A stretch of 64,000 nucleotides of DNA from Streptococcus parasanguinis. Lineage in GTDB: Bacteria; Bacillota; Bacilli; Lactobacillales; Streptococcaceae. Of this stretch, positions 34,691-43,297 are shown piece after piece. Within the stretch, counting starts at the first letter, position 1; every line of letters starts with the position of its first letter. The stretch covers positions 1 through 64,000 of the forward strand of contig CAJJKY010000012.1 in NCBI GenBank assembly GCA_905188195.1, read 5' to 3'. Under the pieces are notes generated by a model. It worked only from the letters and a program-made list of their open reading frames with translations. It had not been told where the DNA came from and ran no database searches. The position numbers and the translations under genes are program-made.

Positions 34691-35863
34691 ATGACAATTG
34701 GGATTGATAAGATTGGTTTTGCGACGAGTCCTTATGTCTTGCGTTTAAAAGATTTGGCTGCTGCTCGTGATACTGATCCCGAAAAACTGAGCAAGGGTCT
34801 TCTCTTAAAAGAACAAAGTGTTGCACCGATCACAGAAGACATCGTCACATTGGCTGCTACTGCAGCAGATGATATTTTAACAGACGAAGATAAAGAAGCG
34901 ATCGACATGGTGATTCTTGCGACAGAATCTGGAATTGACCAGAGTAAGGCTGCTGCTGTGTTTGTCCATGGCTTACTAGATATCCAGCCTTTCGCCCGCT
35001 CTTTTGAGATGAAAGAAGCCTGCTATGCTGCGACTGCTGCCTTGGATTATGCTAAACTCCATGTTGAAAAATTTCCACAGAGTAAGGTTTTGGTCATTGC
35101 CAGTGACATTGCTAAATACGGAATTGGAACTCCTGGAGAACCAACACAGGGGGCTGGAGCGGTTGCTATGCTGATCAGCCAAAATCCTCGTATTCTATCT
35201 TTTAACGATGATAATGTTGCCCAAACACGCGATGTCATGGATTTTTGGCGTCCAAATTATGCGACAACTCCCTTCGTGAATGGGATTTATTCAACGCAAC
35301 AATATCTAGATTCTCTGAAAACAACCTGGGCGGAATACCAGAAACGGACTGGCCTTACCTTGACAGACTTTGCGTCCGTCTGCTTCCATTTACCTTATCC
35401 AAAATTAGCTCTCAAGGGCTTGAAAAAAATCTTGGATAAGTCATTATCAGAAGAGAAAAAAGATCAATTACAATACAACTTTGATCAATCGATTCTATAC
35501 AGCCAACGCGTGGGAAATATCTACACTGGATCTCTTTTCCTAGGCTTGCTATCACTACTGGAAAATGACCCCCAACTCAAAGCTGGGGACCGAATCGCCC
35601 TCTTTAGCTATGGAAGTGGAGCGGTTTCTGAGATCTTTAGTGCTAACCTTGTTCCTGGTTTTGAGCAACTCTTAGATCACAAACGCATGGAAAAACTGGA
35701 CCAACGTACGGTTCTTAGTGTTGCTGACTACGAACGACTCTTTTATGAGGAAGTAGATCTAGATCCTAGTGGCAATCAAGTGTTTGAGCCTGCTACGCAT
35801 CAAACTTTTGCTTTGACAGAGATCAAGGAACACCAACGCACTTACCAGAAAGTAGAAAAATAA
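34691..35863 (+). CDS. mvaS: Hydroxymethylglutaryl-CoA synthase
   Basis: A 390-aa bacterial HMG-CoA synthase of the thiolase fold, condensing acetyl-CoA with acetoacetyl-CoA. The catalytic residues Glu79 (ATESGIDQSK) and Cys111 (MKEACYAATAAL) are present. It is the first step of the mevalonate route to isopentenyl diphosphate. GAGGTTAAGA precedes the ATG, and a TGG-extended TAAAAT (34639-34644) is the likely promoter. Its stop codon overlaps the mvaA start by one base. Confidence 0.96.
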   Translation: MTIGIDKIGFATSPYVLRLKDLAAARDTDPEKLSKGLLLKEQSVAPITEDIVTLAATAADDILTDEDKEAIDMVILATESGIDQSKAAAVFVHGLLDIQPFARSFEMKEACYAATAALDYAKLHVEKFPQSKVLVIASDIAKYGIGTPGEPTQGAGAVAMLISQNPRILSFNDDNVAQTRDVMDFWRPNYATTPFVNGIYSTQQYLDSLKTTWAEYQKRTGLTLTDFASVCFHLPYPKLALKGLKKILDKSLSEEKKDQLQYNFDQSILYSQRVGNIYTGSLFLGLLSLLENDPQLKAGDRIALFSYGSGAVSEIFSANLVPGFEQLLDHKRMEKLDQRTVLSVADYERLFYEEVDLDPSGNQVFEPATHQTFALTEIKEHQRTYQKVEK

Positions 35864-37125
35864 TGGCACGATTACCAGGTTTTGCAAAACTTTCTCCCAC
35901 AGAACGCATAGAGGCCTTACTGAAGGAAGGCCTCTTAACTTGGGATGAAGCACAGATCTTAAAAGAACAAAAGGGACTTCCCCTTTCTATTGCAGATCAA
36001 TTGACAGAAAATGTCTTGTCGACTTTTGACTTGCCTTTTAGCCTCGCTCCTTATTTCCTGATCAATGGTCGTGACTATGTACTTCCCATGGTCACAGAAG
36101 AGCCTTCCGTGGTTGCGGCTGCCAGCTTTGCAGCCAAGCTCATCCAACGTTCAGACGGCTTCACCACCCAGGTGCACCAGCGCCAAATGATCGGAGAGAT
36201 TGCTCTGACGGAGGTTGAAGACGTGGAAGTTGCTAGCAAGCGCATCCTAGAAGACAAGGAAACCCTTCTTCAGTTGGCTAATAAAGCCTATCCTTCTATC
36301 GTTAAGCGTGGAGGTGGAGCGAGAGATCTTTGGGTCGAAAACAAGGGGGACTTTCTTATTGTCTACTTGGCTGTCGATCCTAAAGAAGCCATGGGAGCCA
36401 ATATGCTCAATACCATGTTAGAAGCTCTGACTGATCGCATCCAGGAACTCTCTGGTGGTCAGGCCTTGATGGCAATTTTATCCAACTTGGCCACTCGCTC
36501 TTTGGTGAGTGCAAGGTGTGCCATCGATTTTAAAGCACTGAGTCGAAATCCTGAGGAAGCCATTGAGATTGCCCACCGGATGGAGCTAGCTAGCCAACTA
36601 GCCCAAGTGGATCCTTACCGTGCAGCCACTCATAACAAGGGAATTTTTAATGGGATTGATGCCCTGGTCCTTGCAACAGGCAATGACTGGCGGGCCATCG
36701 AAGCAGGAGCCCATGCCTATGCTGCACAAAATGGTTCTTACAAGGGTTTGAGTCACTGGACAAGTCAGCCGGAAGAGAAAAAACTCTATGGAGAGATCAC
36801 CCTACCAATGCCGGTTGCGACAAAAGGAGGCTCGATTGGCCTCAACCCAACGGTTCAAGTCAGCCACCGTTTGCTAGGAGAGCCTTCTGCTATTGAATTA
36901 GCAGGTATCATTGCTTCGCTCGGTTTGGCGCAGAATTTCGCGGCCCTCAAAGCCCTTGTCACCACAGGAATTCAAGCAGGACATATGAAACTCCAAGCAC
37001 GCTCCCTAGCCCTTCTAGCAGGTGCTAAAGAAGAGGAAGTTCCCCGATTGGTCAGCCAACTCCTTGAAAACAAACCCTTTAACTTAGAGAAGGCACAAAC
37101 ACTCTTACAAGAATTGAGAAAATAA
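35863..37125 (+). CDS. mvaA: Hydroxymethylglutaryl-CoA reductase, class II
   Basis: A 420-aa class II HMG-CoA reductase making mevalonate. Landmarks are Glu80 in TEEPSVVAAAS, the NKGIFNGIDA segment, the dinucleotide-binding ATGNDWRAIEAGAHAYA segment, and the C-terminal GIQAGHMKLQARSLA with the catalytic His. It overlaps mvaS by one base (TAATG), so the two are coupled. A ~138-nt structured element begins 50 nt after its stop, before the terminator at 37406-37437. Confidence 0.96.
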   Translation: MARLPGFAKLSPTERIEALLKEGLLTWDEAQILKEQKGLPLSIADQLTENVLSTFDLPFSLAPYFLINGRDYVLPMVTEEPSVVAAASFAAKLIQRSDGFTTQVHQRQMIGEIALTEVEDVEVASKRILEDKETLLQLANKAYPSIVKRGGGARDLWVENKGDFLIVYLAVDPKEAMGANMLNTMLEALTDRIQELSGGQALMAILSNLATRSLVSARCAIDFKALSRNPEEAIEIAHRMELASQLAQVDPYRAATHNKGIFNGIDALVLATGNDWRAIEAGAHAYAAQNGSYKGLSHWTSQPEEKKLYGEITLPMPVATKGGSIGLNPTVQVSHRLLGEPSAIELAGIIASLGLAQNFAALKALVTTGIQAGHMKLQARSLALLAGAKEEEVPRLVSQLLENKPFNLEKAQTLLQELRK

Positions 37126-37136
37126 AGAACTAAGAC
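37124..37136 (+). repeat. 13-bp direct repeat, left copy
   Basis: AAAGAACTAAGAC overlaps the end of mvaA and is repeated exactly at 37407-37419, bracketing the 270-bp interval that carries structured element A. Confidence 0.8.
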
Positions 37137-37174
37137 AAGGTTTTCGTTTTCAGATTGAAGACAAAGTCATTTTT

Positions 37175-37312
37175 GAAACTTTCCTTAGGTGAGTACGGAC
37201 GTCAGCGAACTTCGAAGAAGTTCCATGACCTAGTTTTGAACCTAAAGTTTCAAAACTCCCGAGTGCTAGAAACAATCCTATTTCTAGCACTTTTCTCACT
37301 GCGGAAAGTTTC
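37175..37312 (+). repeat. Structured ~138-nt element, copy A (3' of mvaSA)
   Basis: In the sense of the mvaSA transcript it folds as: P1 GAAACTTTCC/GGAAAGTTTC at the two ends, P2 GTGAG/CTCAC inside it, then three arms: GTCA..GAACTTC/GAAGTTC..TGAC, GTTTTGAA/TTCAAAAC, and GTGCTAGAAA/TTTCTAGCAC. About 90% identical to copy B at 40196-40333 on the other strand. There is no ORF in it. Beyond it (37313-37405) I see nothing recognisable. Confidence 0.85.
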
Positions 37313-37405
37313 AGTGTATGTTTGAATGAGCCTATTGGTATGTGTCAGTTTTAATTATTCTGCATCACTTAGCTTGTTTTATGTAAAAAACAGTTTGTAT
37401 ACATT

Positions 37406-37437
37406 AAAAGAACTAAGACCCACGTCTTAGTTCTTTT
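37406..37437. terminator. Bidirectional terminator between mvaA and the PrsW gene
   Basis: A perfect 14-bp stem (37406-37419 with 37424-37437) with a 4-nt loop, A-rich on the left arm and T-rich on the right. It serves mvaSA and the convergent protease gene. Confidence 0.9.
37407..37419 (+). repeat. 13-bp direct repeat, right copy
   Basis: AAAGAACTAAGAC, the left arm of the terminator stem, identical to 37124-37136 next to the mvaA stop. Confidence 0.8.
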
Positions 37438-37455
37438 GTGTTTGAAAAAAATTTC

Positions 37456-38283
37456 TTATTGTTTTAAAAATGGCAGATCAGGCTTTTTCTTGGTATAGAG
37501 CACCACTTCGATAAAGGTCCCTACTTGGACGGCAAAGAGCAGTCCGACGAGAAGATTAATCCGATGGTCTGTTTCATAAAACGGAGAGTTCCATAAGAAG
37601 TGATTGGCTACTGTTGAGAGAACACACCAGAGCCCAAAAAGTTTTTCCTTTTGCTGGGTCACTTGAGACAACAAGAGGAAGACACCAACTGATACAACAG
37701 CTGTATAGAGGGCATGTGAAGCTAATCCACCAGAGATCCGGTTGATGGCCTCAGTGACAGCGGCTAATTGGCTGGTTTTGGTTTGGCGGGCAACATACCC
37801 TAAATCCTCAATGATTTGAAAACCAAAGCCAGAGCCCAAGCCTGCAATTAGAATCGCTTTTAGATCTTTCTTGCCAACCATCAAGACAACCCAAAAGGCA
37901 ACTAGAGCCTTAAAGAATTCCTCTGAAAATGGGGCCGTCAAGGCATCGGTCCACTTGTTAAAGACAGTGGCATCCTTGATCACATGGCTATTCATAATAT
38001 CAATCAAGCTATTGCCTGAAAAGCTCAACCAGCCTGCTATGAAGGCTCCTCCAAACATGGCAATCCATAAGAGATAGGTTGGGACAGTCAACTGCTTGGC
38101 CAATCGTTTTGAAAAGAGATAGAGCGGGATAATAATAGCAGCTAAAACAGACAAGTTTAAGACCAAGTCTCTGCCTGCAGACTGGCTAAATTCTTGTTGA
38201 GAAAGATGACCGAGTTCAAACTCCAAGCCAATTCCTGCAAACAGTAGAAAAAGATAGATCGAGGCTCTTTGAATTTTAGTCAT
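37456..38283 (-). CDS. PrsW-family glutamic-type intramembrane protease
   Basis: A 275-aa polytopic membrane protein with about eight hydrophobic segments. PrsW/M82 signatures are FSEEFFKALVAFW (the Glu-Glu pair), IIEDLGYV, SHALYTAV and ANHFLWN. PrsW-type proteases clip membrane proteins, such as anti-sigma factors, or process lipoproteins and peptides; the target here is unknown. Its ATG lies inside the last codons of the anchored C69 dipeptidase gene (8-bp overlap), so the two are translated together and may act on the same envelope substrates (inference). Confidence 0.85.
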   Translation of the reverse strand: MTKIQRASIYLFLLFAGIGLEFELGHLSQQEFSQSAGRDLVLNLSVLAAIIIPLYLFSKRLAKQLTVPTYLLWIAMFGGAFIAGWLSFSGNSLIDIMNSHVIKDATVFNKWTDALTAPFSEEFFKALVAFWVVLMVGKKDLKAILIAGLGSGFGFQIIEDLGYVARQTKTSQLAAVTEAINRISGGLASHALYTAVVSVGVFLLLSQVTQQKEKLFGLWCVLSTVANHFLWNSPFYETDHRINLLVGLLFAVQVGTFIEVVLYTKKKPDLPFLKQ

Positions 38284-39937
38284 CTTGTTTTCCTCCCTTT
38301 TGTTTCTTTGAGCGAATCAAGTAGATCACAATCGCTAGAAGGGTTGCTCCGAACAAGCCTGCTGCTAAAATGTAATCATAGTCAAAATCAACGAGATCAA
38401 TCTTTTCTTCATAAGCAGCATCTTCTTCGTCATCTAGATCCTGCAGGGCACTTTTTCCGTGTTCATCTGCTACCTTTTGTTCTGCTTCTTTTCTGATTTC
38501 TTGCAAGCGTTCGAAGGTTTTCTCAGCTCTCGCCAAGCTTTCCTCTGTTGCCTTCTTACTAGCTTCTTCAGGCTGAGAAGCAAGGGCGATTTGTTCCTGA
38601 TCACTCAGATCTTGTTCGACCATCCACTGAGACTCCAATCGTTCCATTTCAGTACGAATCGCCCCATCTTCGAATAAATCTGGATACTTGGCCACAAGGT
38701 CATTGATTCTTGAAATGGTCCAATACCAAGAGCGATCATTGTAATGATCCCCTAATTCTTGGTAGGCTTGATAGGTGTTGAGAATATTGCCATAGTAGGG
38801 TAGGTATGGAGCATTTCGTGGACTACCCATCGACAGCCACATGGTGCCTCCACCTGCACTTGCTGGGACATCATCTTTCAGTTGGAAAATATGGGCCTCC
38901 ATGACATTTGGATTGGAAATAGGGTATTTATAAACCGCATCAAACTCTCCTTTTTTCGGAATGCCTTTTCCATCCAACTCCATTTGATCCTGTGGTTTAT
39001 ATTTGGTTCCTTCCAAACGATTGCGTTGGAGATTCATGGCATCGCGGAGGGTTAATTTTCGATCGGTTGTATGAAGAAGGTCAAAGGACGCATCGTCATA
39101 TTTAACAGGAGAGCTTGGGTCTAGCGATTTGATTCCCGACCAAACCCGAGAGCGATCTGCTTCTTGCAAAGGCGGATTATAGGATTGAGAAACGTGGAAT
39201 TTTTCATCCACTTCCTTATAGCTATTGGCTTTTTTGGCGACTTTTTCAAGATCTTTTGAAGCGATCGTGCGTTCGGTATCTGATAGATCGACATGCCCTA
39301 AGAAGAAGGTATTTGGAAAGACCGCAAATCGATCCTCTGGGAAGAGAATCGCTGCATATTGATGGCCAGATAGGATTTCCATATACCAGACGCCTTCTTT
39401 ATCGGCAATGGTCACAATATTTCCTTCTGCAGCGCCTTTTTCTTCGACGATCTTAGCAATGAGTTCAACCCCTTCTCTTGCGGTTTTCACACTAGGGAGA
39501 ACGATACTGGTCAAGCCCGATTCTGCGAGGCCATCCTTGACGTAGGGATCCACTTTTTGGATCTTGTCATTTGCTGAAGCAGATACAGTGGCAGAAATGG
39601 AAACCCCATATTCATTGAATCCTGCTTCGTCAAAAATTCCCTGATCAGGGGTGACATCTGGAACCGCTGTATACTTATAGCTAATCTCTGGCAAGGGATA
39701 TTGAAAACCGTTGGCAGCATCCTCAAAGATGGCTCCTTTTTTATTGTAGACACGCTCTCTGACCACAAAATTTTTATTATGGTTGGGCTCTAAATCTTCG
39801 GTACGACCTACCAAGGTCGAACCGTCGGCCGTCAGTTTCTTCCCGATGATGAACCCTGTACAAGCCTCAACAGGTTGAGCAATCAACAAAAGCGGAAGCA
39901 AGGCTGCTACAGCTGATCGAAAATAGTGCTTCTTCAT
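38276..39937 (-). CDS. Secreted, membrane-anchored C69-family dipeptidase
   Basis: A 553-aa C69 peptidase. A signal peptide (about 1-25) ends directly before the nucleophile Cys26 (PVEA-CTGFIIGKKLTADGST), so signal cleavage itself could expose the catalytic N-terminal Cys. The conserved GRTEDLEPNHNKN follows. A helical linker rich in Glu, Lys and Ala (about 445-510) leads to a C-terminal transmembrane segment (YILAAGLFGATLLAIVIYLI) and basic tail, anchoring it outside the cell. It is a paralogue of the cytosolic enzyme at 19800-21218 and is coupled to the PrsW-type protease gene. AAAAAGGAG precedes the start. Confidence 0.9.
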   Translation of the reverse strand: MKKHYFRSAVAALLPLLLIAQPVEACTGFIIGKKLTADGSTLVGRTEDLEPNHNKNFVVRERVYNKKGAIFEDAANGFQYPLPEISYKYTAVPDVTPDQGIFDEAGFNEYGVSISATVSASANDKIQKVDPYVKDGLAESGLTSIVLPSVKTAREGVELIAKIVEEKGAAEGNIVTIADKEGVWYMEILSGHQYAAILFPEDRFAVFPNTFFLGHVDLSDTERTIASKDLEKVAKKANSYKEVDEKFHVSQSYNPPLQEADRSRVWSGIKSLDPSSPVKYDDASFDLLHTTDRKLTLRDAMNLQRNRLEGTKYKPQDQMELDGKGIPKKGEFDAVYKYPISNPNVMEAHIFQLKDDVPASAGGGTMWLSMGSPRNAPYLPYYGNILNTYQAYQELGDHYNDRSWYWTISRINDLVAKYPDLFEDGAIRTEMERLESQWMVEQDLSDQEQIALASQPEEASKKATEESLARAEKTFERLQEIRKEAEQKVADEHGKSALQDLDDEEDAAYEEKIDLVDFDYDYILAAGLFGATLLAIVIYLIRSKKQKGGKQDD

Positions 39938-39972
39938 CCTAAACTCCTTTTTAAAAATGTTTTTCCTTATTT

Positions 39973-40002
39973 AGTATACTCTTTTACAAGCCTATTTTGC
40001 AA
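39973..40002 (-). promoter_or_regulatory. Promoter of the anchored dipeptidase/PrsW operon
   Basis: Minus-strand TTGCAA (39997-40002), 18 nt, TATACT (39973-39978). Confidence 0.7.
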
Positions 40003-40061
40003 GCGATTCCAGCAACCGTAAACAATTCGTAAACTATCAGAATTTTTGAGGAGAACACTTT

Positions 40062-40096
40062 TTAAAAAAAAGAAAGAATTGGCTTATTTTGCCAAT
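40062..40096 (-). terminator. Probable terminator of the mvaK1-mvaD-mvaK2-fni operon
   Basis: ATTGGC (40078-40083) pairs with GCCAAT (40091-40096), loop 7 nt, followed on the minus strand by TTCTTTCTTTTTTTT. It lies about 100 nt beyond element B. The stretch 40097-40195 shows nothing else. Confidence 0.65.
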
Positions 40097-40195
40097 CCTA
40101 AACGAATAGGAACTAATTTTTAAGTAAAATAAGTTAAGTGATTCTTCAAAGAACTATAAAAGAGTTCTAATTTTCAAAATGAATCATAATATACG

Positions 40196-40333
40196 AAAAC
40201 TTTCCGCTGTGAGAAAAGTGCCTGAAACGTTTTTGTTTCAGGCACTCGGGAGTTTTGAAACCTTAGGTTCAAAACTAAGTCATGGAACTTCGTAGAAGTT
40301 CGCTGACGTCCGTACTCACCTAAGGAAAGTTTC
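40196..40333 (-). repeat. Structured ~138-nt element, copy B (3' of the mvaK1-fni operon)
   Basis: Read on the minus strand it has the same closed three-arm fold as copy A. In the last arm it has GTGCCTGAAAC/GTTTCAGGCAC where copy A has GTGCTAGAAA/TTTCTAGCAC: two base pairs changed on both sides with pairing kept. It begins 16 nt past the fni stop, inside the operon's 3' untranslated region. Confidence 0.85.
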
Positions 40334-40348
40334 TAAAATGATTTTTCT

Positions 40349-41353
40349 TCATTTTCTCTGTTGATTCGCTTGCCACAATTTTCCATAGAGGAGATAGTCG
40401 ACTTCACGGAGCTCTTTCAGGTTCTGACAACCGAGCGCACAAAGGAGCAATCTGAGGTCTTCTTTCCAGCCTTGGACAAGGACGATTACTTCTTCAATAC
40501 TCTTAGTCTCTACCATCTCAAGAAAAACGCGGGAAAGTCCTACGCCACGTGCTCCAAGGACCAAGGCCTTGACCATATCAAGGGGATGACGAATGCCCCC
40601 ACTTGCTAGGACCTCAACCTGATCTATCTGATCCTGTAACTGTAAGAGACACTGCGCAGTTGATTGTCCCCAATCATCCAGATAAGCGCGATTGCCACCA
40701 CGACGATTCTCAATATAGGCAAAACTAGTGCCACCACGACCAGAAATATCGACGGTTTTGATCCCAGCATCTAGCGCTGCCTGAACTGTTTTGGGATCCA
40801 TACCAAAGCCAACTTCCTTCAGGACTACAGGCACTGGAAAGCCCTGCCCATAGCTCTTGAGATGGTCTTTCCAAGTGTGGAAAATCCGCTCCCCTTCGGG
40901 CATGAGCAACTCTTGCATCAGATTCACATGGACTTGAAGAAAGAGGGGGTGTAGCTCTTCCACTGTCCGCAAGCCCAAATCTGGCTCTTTATCGATGCCA
41001 ATGTTGGTTGCTAAAAGAAGATGAGGATGGTCTTTTTTGACCGCATACGATTGATCGTTCGGATCCTTCAGCCCTGCGCTGTAAGAGCCAGTCACAAAGA
41101 GAATCCCACAGGCTTCGGCTACTGCTGCCAACTTTTGATTGATCTCTTTGGCCCGTTTACTCCCGCCTGTCATAGCATTGATATAAAAAGGGACCTCCCA
41201 ATCACGCCCTGCGAAATGGGTTGTCAAATCAATCTCCGCTAGATCCACAAGGGGGAGGGATCGGTGAATCAGCTCGATCTCATCAAAGCTATTATAGGAG
41301 GAGCTTTGCTCCAAGGCATAGCGAATATGCTGGTCTTTTCGATTTTCGCTCAC
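40349..41353 (-). CDS. fni: Type 2 isopentenyl-diphosphate delta-isomerase
   Basis: A 334-aa FMN- and NADPH-dependent isomerase interconverting IPP and DMAPP. TIM-barrel landmarks are FYINAMTGGSKRAKEIN, VVLKEVGFGM, TVDISGRGGTSFAYIEN and VLASGGIRHPLDMVKAL. It is the last gene of the leftward mevalonate operon, and its start overlaps the mvaK2 stop by 4 bp. Structured element B follows directly. Confidence 0.95.
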   Translation of the reverse strand: MSENRKDQHIRYALEQSSSYNSFDEIELIHRSLPLVDLAEIDLTTHFAGRDWEVPFYINAMTGGSKRAKEINQKLAAVAEACGILFVTGSYSAGLKDPNDQSYAVKKDHPHLLLATNIGIDKEPDLGLRTVEELHPLFLQVHVNLMQELLMPEGERIFHTWKDHLKSYGQGFPVPVVLKEVGFGMDPKTVQAALDAGIKTVDISGRGGTSFAYIENRRGGNRAYLDDWGQSTAQCLLQLQDQIDQVEVLASGGIRHPLDMVKALVLGARGVGLSRVFLEMVETKSIEEVIVLVQGWKEDLRLLLCALGCQNLKELREVDYLLYGKLWQANQQRK

Positions 41354-42357
41354 GAATCTCCCATCCTTTCTTGGTAAATGACTTCAATATTCTTTTCCTT
41401 CCAGCGCTCTATCAAGGTCTGAGTCTCAACTGGGTCAAAAATAAGGGCGATTCCACAGTCGCCTCCTCCAGCACCACTGGATTTGGCACAGACAGAAAGG
41501 CCCTCTGTCGCTTCTTGCAGCTCTTTTAGAGCTGGGGTATAGATCAAAGGGTTCAAAGACTTTAGGTTCTTATCGGCACGTTTGATACTGGTCTCAATTT
41601 CTTTTTTGTTCCCTTCACGGAGACCTTTTTCAAGAATCTTCACTGCGCTCTGACTTTCTTTGAGAAAGACTTCATTAATCGCTCCCTTGACCTGGCGGAT
41701 CAAATCACTTGAAATCGCTGGTTCCTTGGTCCAACCAACCAGAAAATCATAAGAGATGGCTGGCTGGATCGAGCAGATCTGGTAGTCCCAATCCAGGTCT
41801 AAAACTTGTGAAAGAGGCTGAGAAGTCAAGACTTCATGCAACCAAGCCCGATCAAAGGATTGGTAATAAATCAAGTCCTCGAAGGCGATACAAGCCAAAT
41901 CGCCCATGGAACCATTGTCCCCTCTTTGCACCAAGACCACTGCTGCTAGTCGAAAGAGCAGATCTGGACTTAAGTCTAGTTCATACAGAGCAGCCATGGC
42001 CTTGATCACGAGCAAGACCACACTTCCGCTGGAACCAATCCCATACTTTTTCCCCTCTTCGCCCAACGTCCCTCTAAGGTGAAGATCAAACGGTTTAGGG
42101 GCTATTCCCTGATCTTTCAGCCACTCTTCCATGAGCCGAATGGTCTCTTGAATCAAGGCGTAGTCCTTATTTGGGGTCAAATCCACCTGGTAACCAAAGA
42201 GATCTGAGGCTAGCTGATAGCTTCTAGATTCTTGGATAGTAGCTGACAGATAAATGGGAATAAACTGAATCACGGCTCCATAGCCAGGCGTTAGCACTGC
42301 GTATTCTCCAGCTAGATAGAGCTTGCCTCCAGTCTGTACCTGATACTTAGTCTTCAT
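41350..42357 (-). CDS. mvaK2: Phosphomevalonate kinase
   Basis: A 335-aa GHMP kinase phosphorylating 5-phosphomevalonate. It shows the GHMP motif KYGIGSSGSVVLLVIKA, the start TGGKLYLAGEYAVLTPGY and the C-terminal SSGAGGGDCGIALI. An upstream in-frame Met would add 16 residues, but the Met at 42357 is the canonical N-terminus, has AAGGACC in front, and overlaps the mvaD stop by 11 bp, as expected in this tightly packed operon. Confidence 0.94.
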   Translation of the reverse strand: MKTKYQVQTGGKLYLAGEYAVLTPGYGAVIQFIPIYLSATIQESRSYQLASDLFGYQVDLTPNKDYALIQETIRLMEEWLKDQGIAPKPFDLHLRGTLGEEGKKYGIGSSGSVVLLVIKAMAALYELDLSPDLLFRLAAVVLVQRGDNGSMGDLACIAFEDLIYYQSFDRAWLHEVLTSQPLSQVLDLDWDYQICSIQPAISYDFLVGWTKEPAISSDLIRQVKGAINEVFLKESQSAVKILEKGLREGNKKEIETSIKRADKNLKSLNPLIYTPALKELQEATEGLSVCAKSSGAGGGDCGIALIFDPVETQTLIERWKEKNIEVIYQERMGDS

Positions 42358-43297
42358 CTTGAGGGTCCTTTGTCTTAGATACGATGGTCCGATAGCGGGC
42401 GTCAAATAAAGGCACCAGCTGATCCAAGTCTTCTTCTAAACAGAGAACCTTAACGTTTGGCCCTGCATCCATGGTGAAGTAACAAGCATGGCCTGCAGCT
42501 CGAAGCTCACGGACAAATTCCATAGCTTTGTGGCTTTCTTCTGTCAAGTAGCTAAAGGCTGGAGTGGCTGTTCTAGTCGTCGCATGCATAGCAAGGGCAT
42601 TGCGCTCTGTCAGCTGACCGACCCGTTCAAAATCATTGCCAGCTAGATAGTCCAGCATGTCCTTGTAATCTTGTCGAGACTCTTCGATCCATTCTTTGAA
42701 ATTAGTCGAGGTCTCCATGCAACGTTTCATCCCTTCCCGGCTGGAAACGGGCTTTTGCTTGTCATTGAGGACCAGCATGATCATAGCCAGTTTTAGGTCT
42801 GTTTTGACCTTATAAATTTCTCCACTTTCTTTGTCCCAAGCTGCTAAGGGTCCAAAGAAAGAACGTGAAGAAGAACCCGAAGCAAACTTGGCTTTTTGAG
42901 CTAATTCCTCCTGACTCAAGCCCAAATCATAGTACTGATTGCAAGCCTTGACGAGAGCAGAGAGGCCGCTTGAGCTAGAGGACAAACCGGCTGCAGTTGG
43001 CATGTTGTTGCTGGTATCCACCCGAACAAATCCTGCTTCATCTGCTGGCTTCAAGCTATCAATCACAGCTCCAATTTTGGCTTGCTCAGCTGGATTTTGG
43101 AATTCCCCATCGATGTAAAATTCATGCGCAGTCGCATCTGCTGGTAAGGGAGAGAGACTCGTCTCTGTATACATATTCTCTAAGGTCAACGAAATCGAAC
43201 TGGTCGAAGGGACCATCTGTTTGGCATCTTCTTTTCCCCAGTATTTGATAATCGCGATATTGGCATAGGACTTAGCCTTTACAGGTTTTCGATCCAT
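42347..43297 (-). CDS. mvaD: Diphosphomevalonate decarboxylase
   Basis: A 316-aa GHMP-superfamily enzyme producing IPP from mevalonate diphosphate with ATP. Diagnostic segments are SYANIAIIKYWGKED, PSTSSISLTL, AAGLSSSSSGLSALV and the late TMDAGPNVKVLC. It overlaps mvaK1 at its start (19 bp) and mvaK2 at its end. Confidence 0.95.
   Translation of the reverse strand: MDRKPVKAKSYANIAIIKYWGKEDAKQMVPSTSSISLTLENMYTETSLSPLPADATAHEFYIDGEFQNPAEQAKIGAVIDSLKPADEAGFVRVDTSNNMPTAAGLSSSSSGLSALVKACNQYYDLGLSQEELAQKAKFASGSSSRSFFGPLAAWDKESGEIYKVKTDLKLAMIMLVLNDKQKPVSSREGMKRCMETSTNFKEWIEESRQDYKDMLDYLAGNDFERVGQLTERNALAMHATTRTATPAFSYLTEESHKAMEFVRELRAAGHACYFTMDAGPNVKVLCLEEDLDQLVPLFDARYRTIVSKTKDPQDED

Noticed and set aside
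40104..40111. AACGAATA, one base from a competence com-box (TACGAATA)
   Set aside because: It is not exact, has no associated late competence gene, and lies between a terminator and element B.
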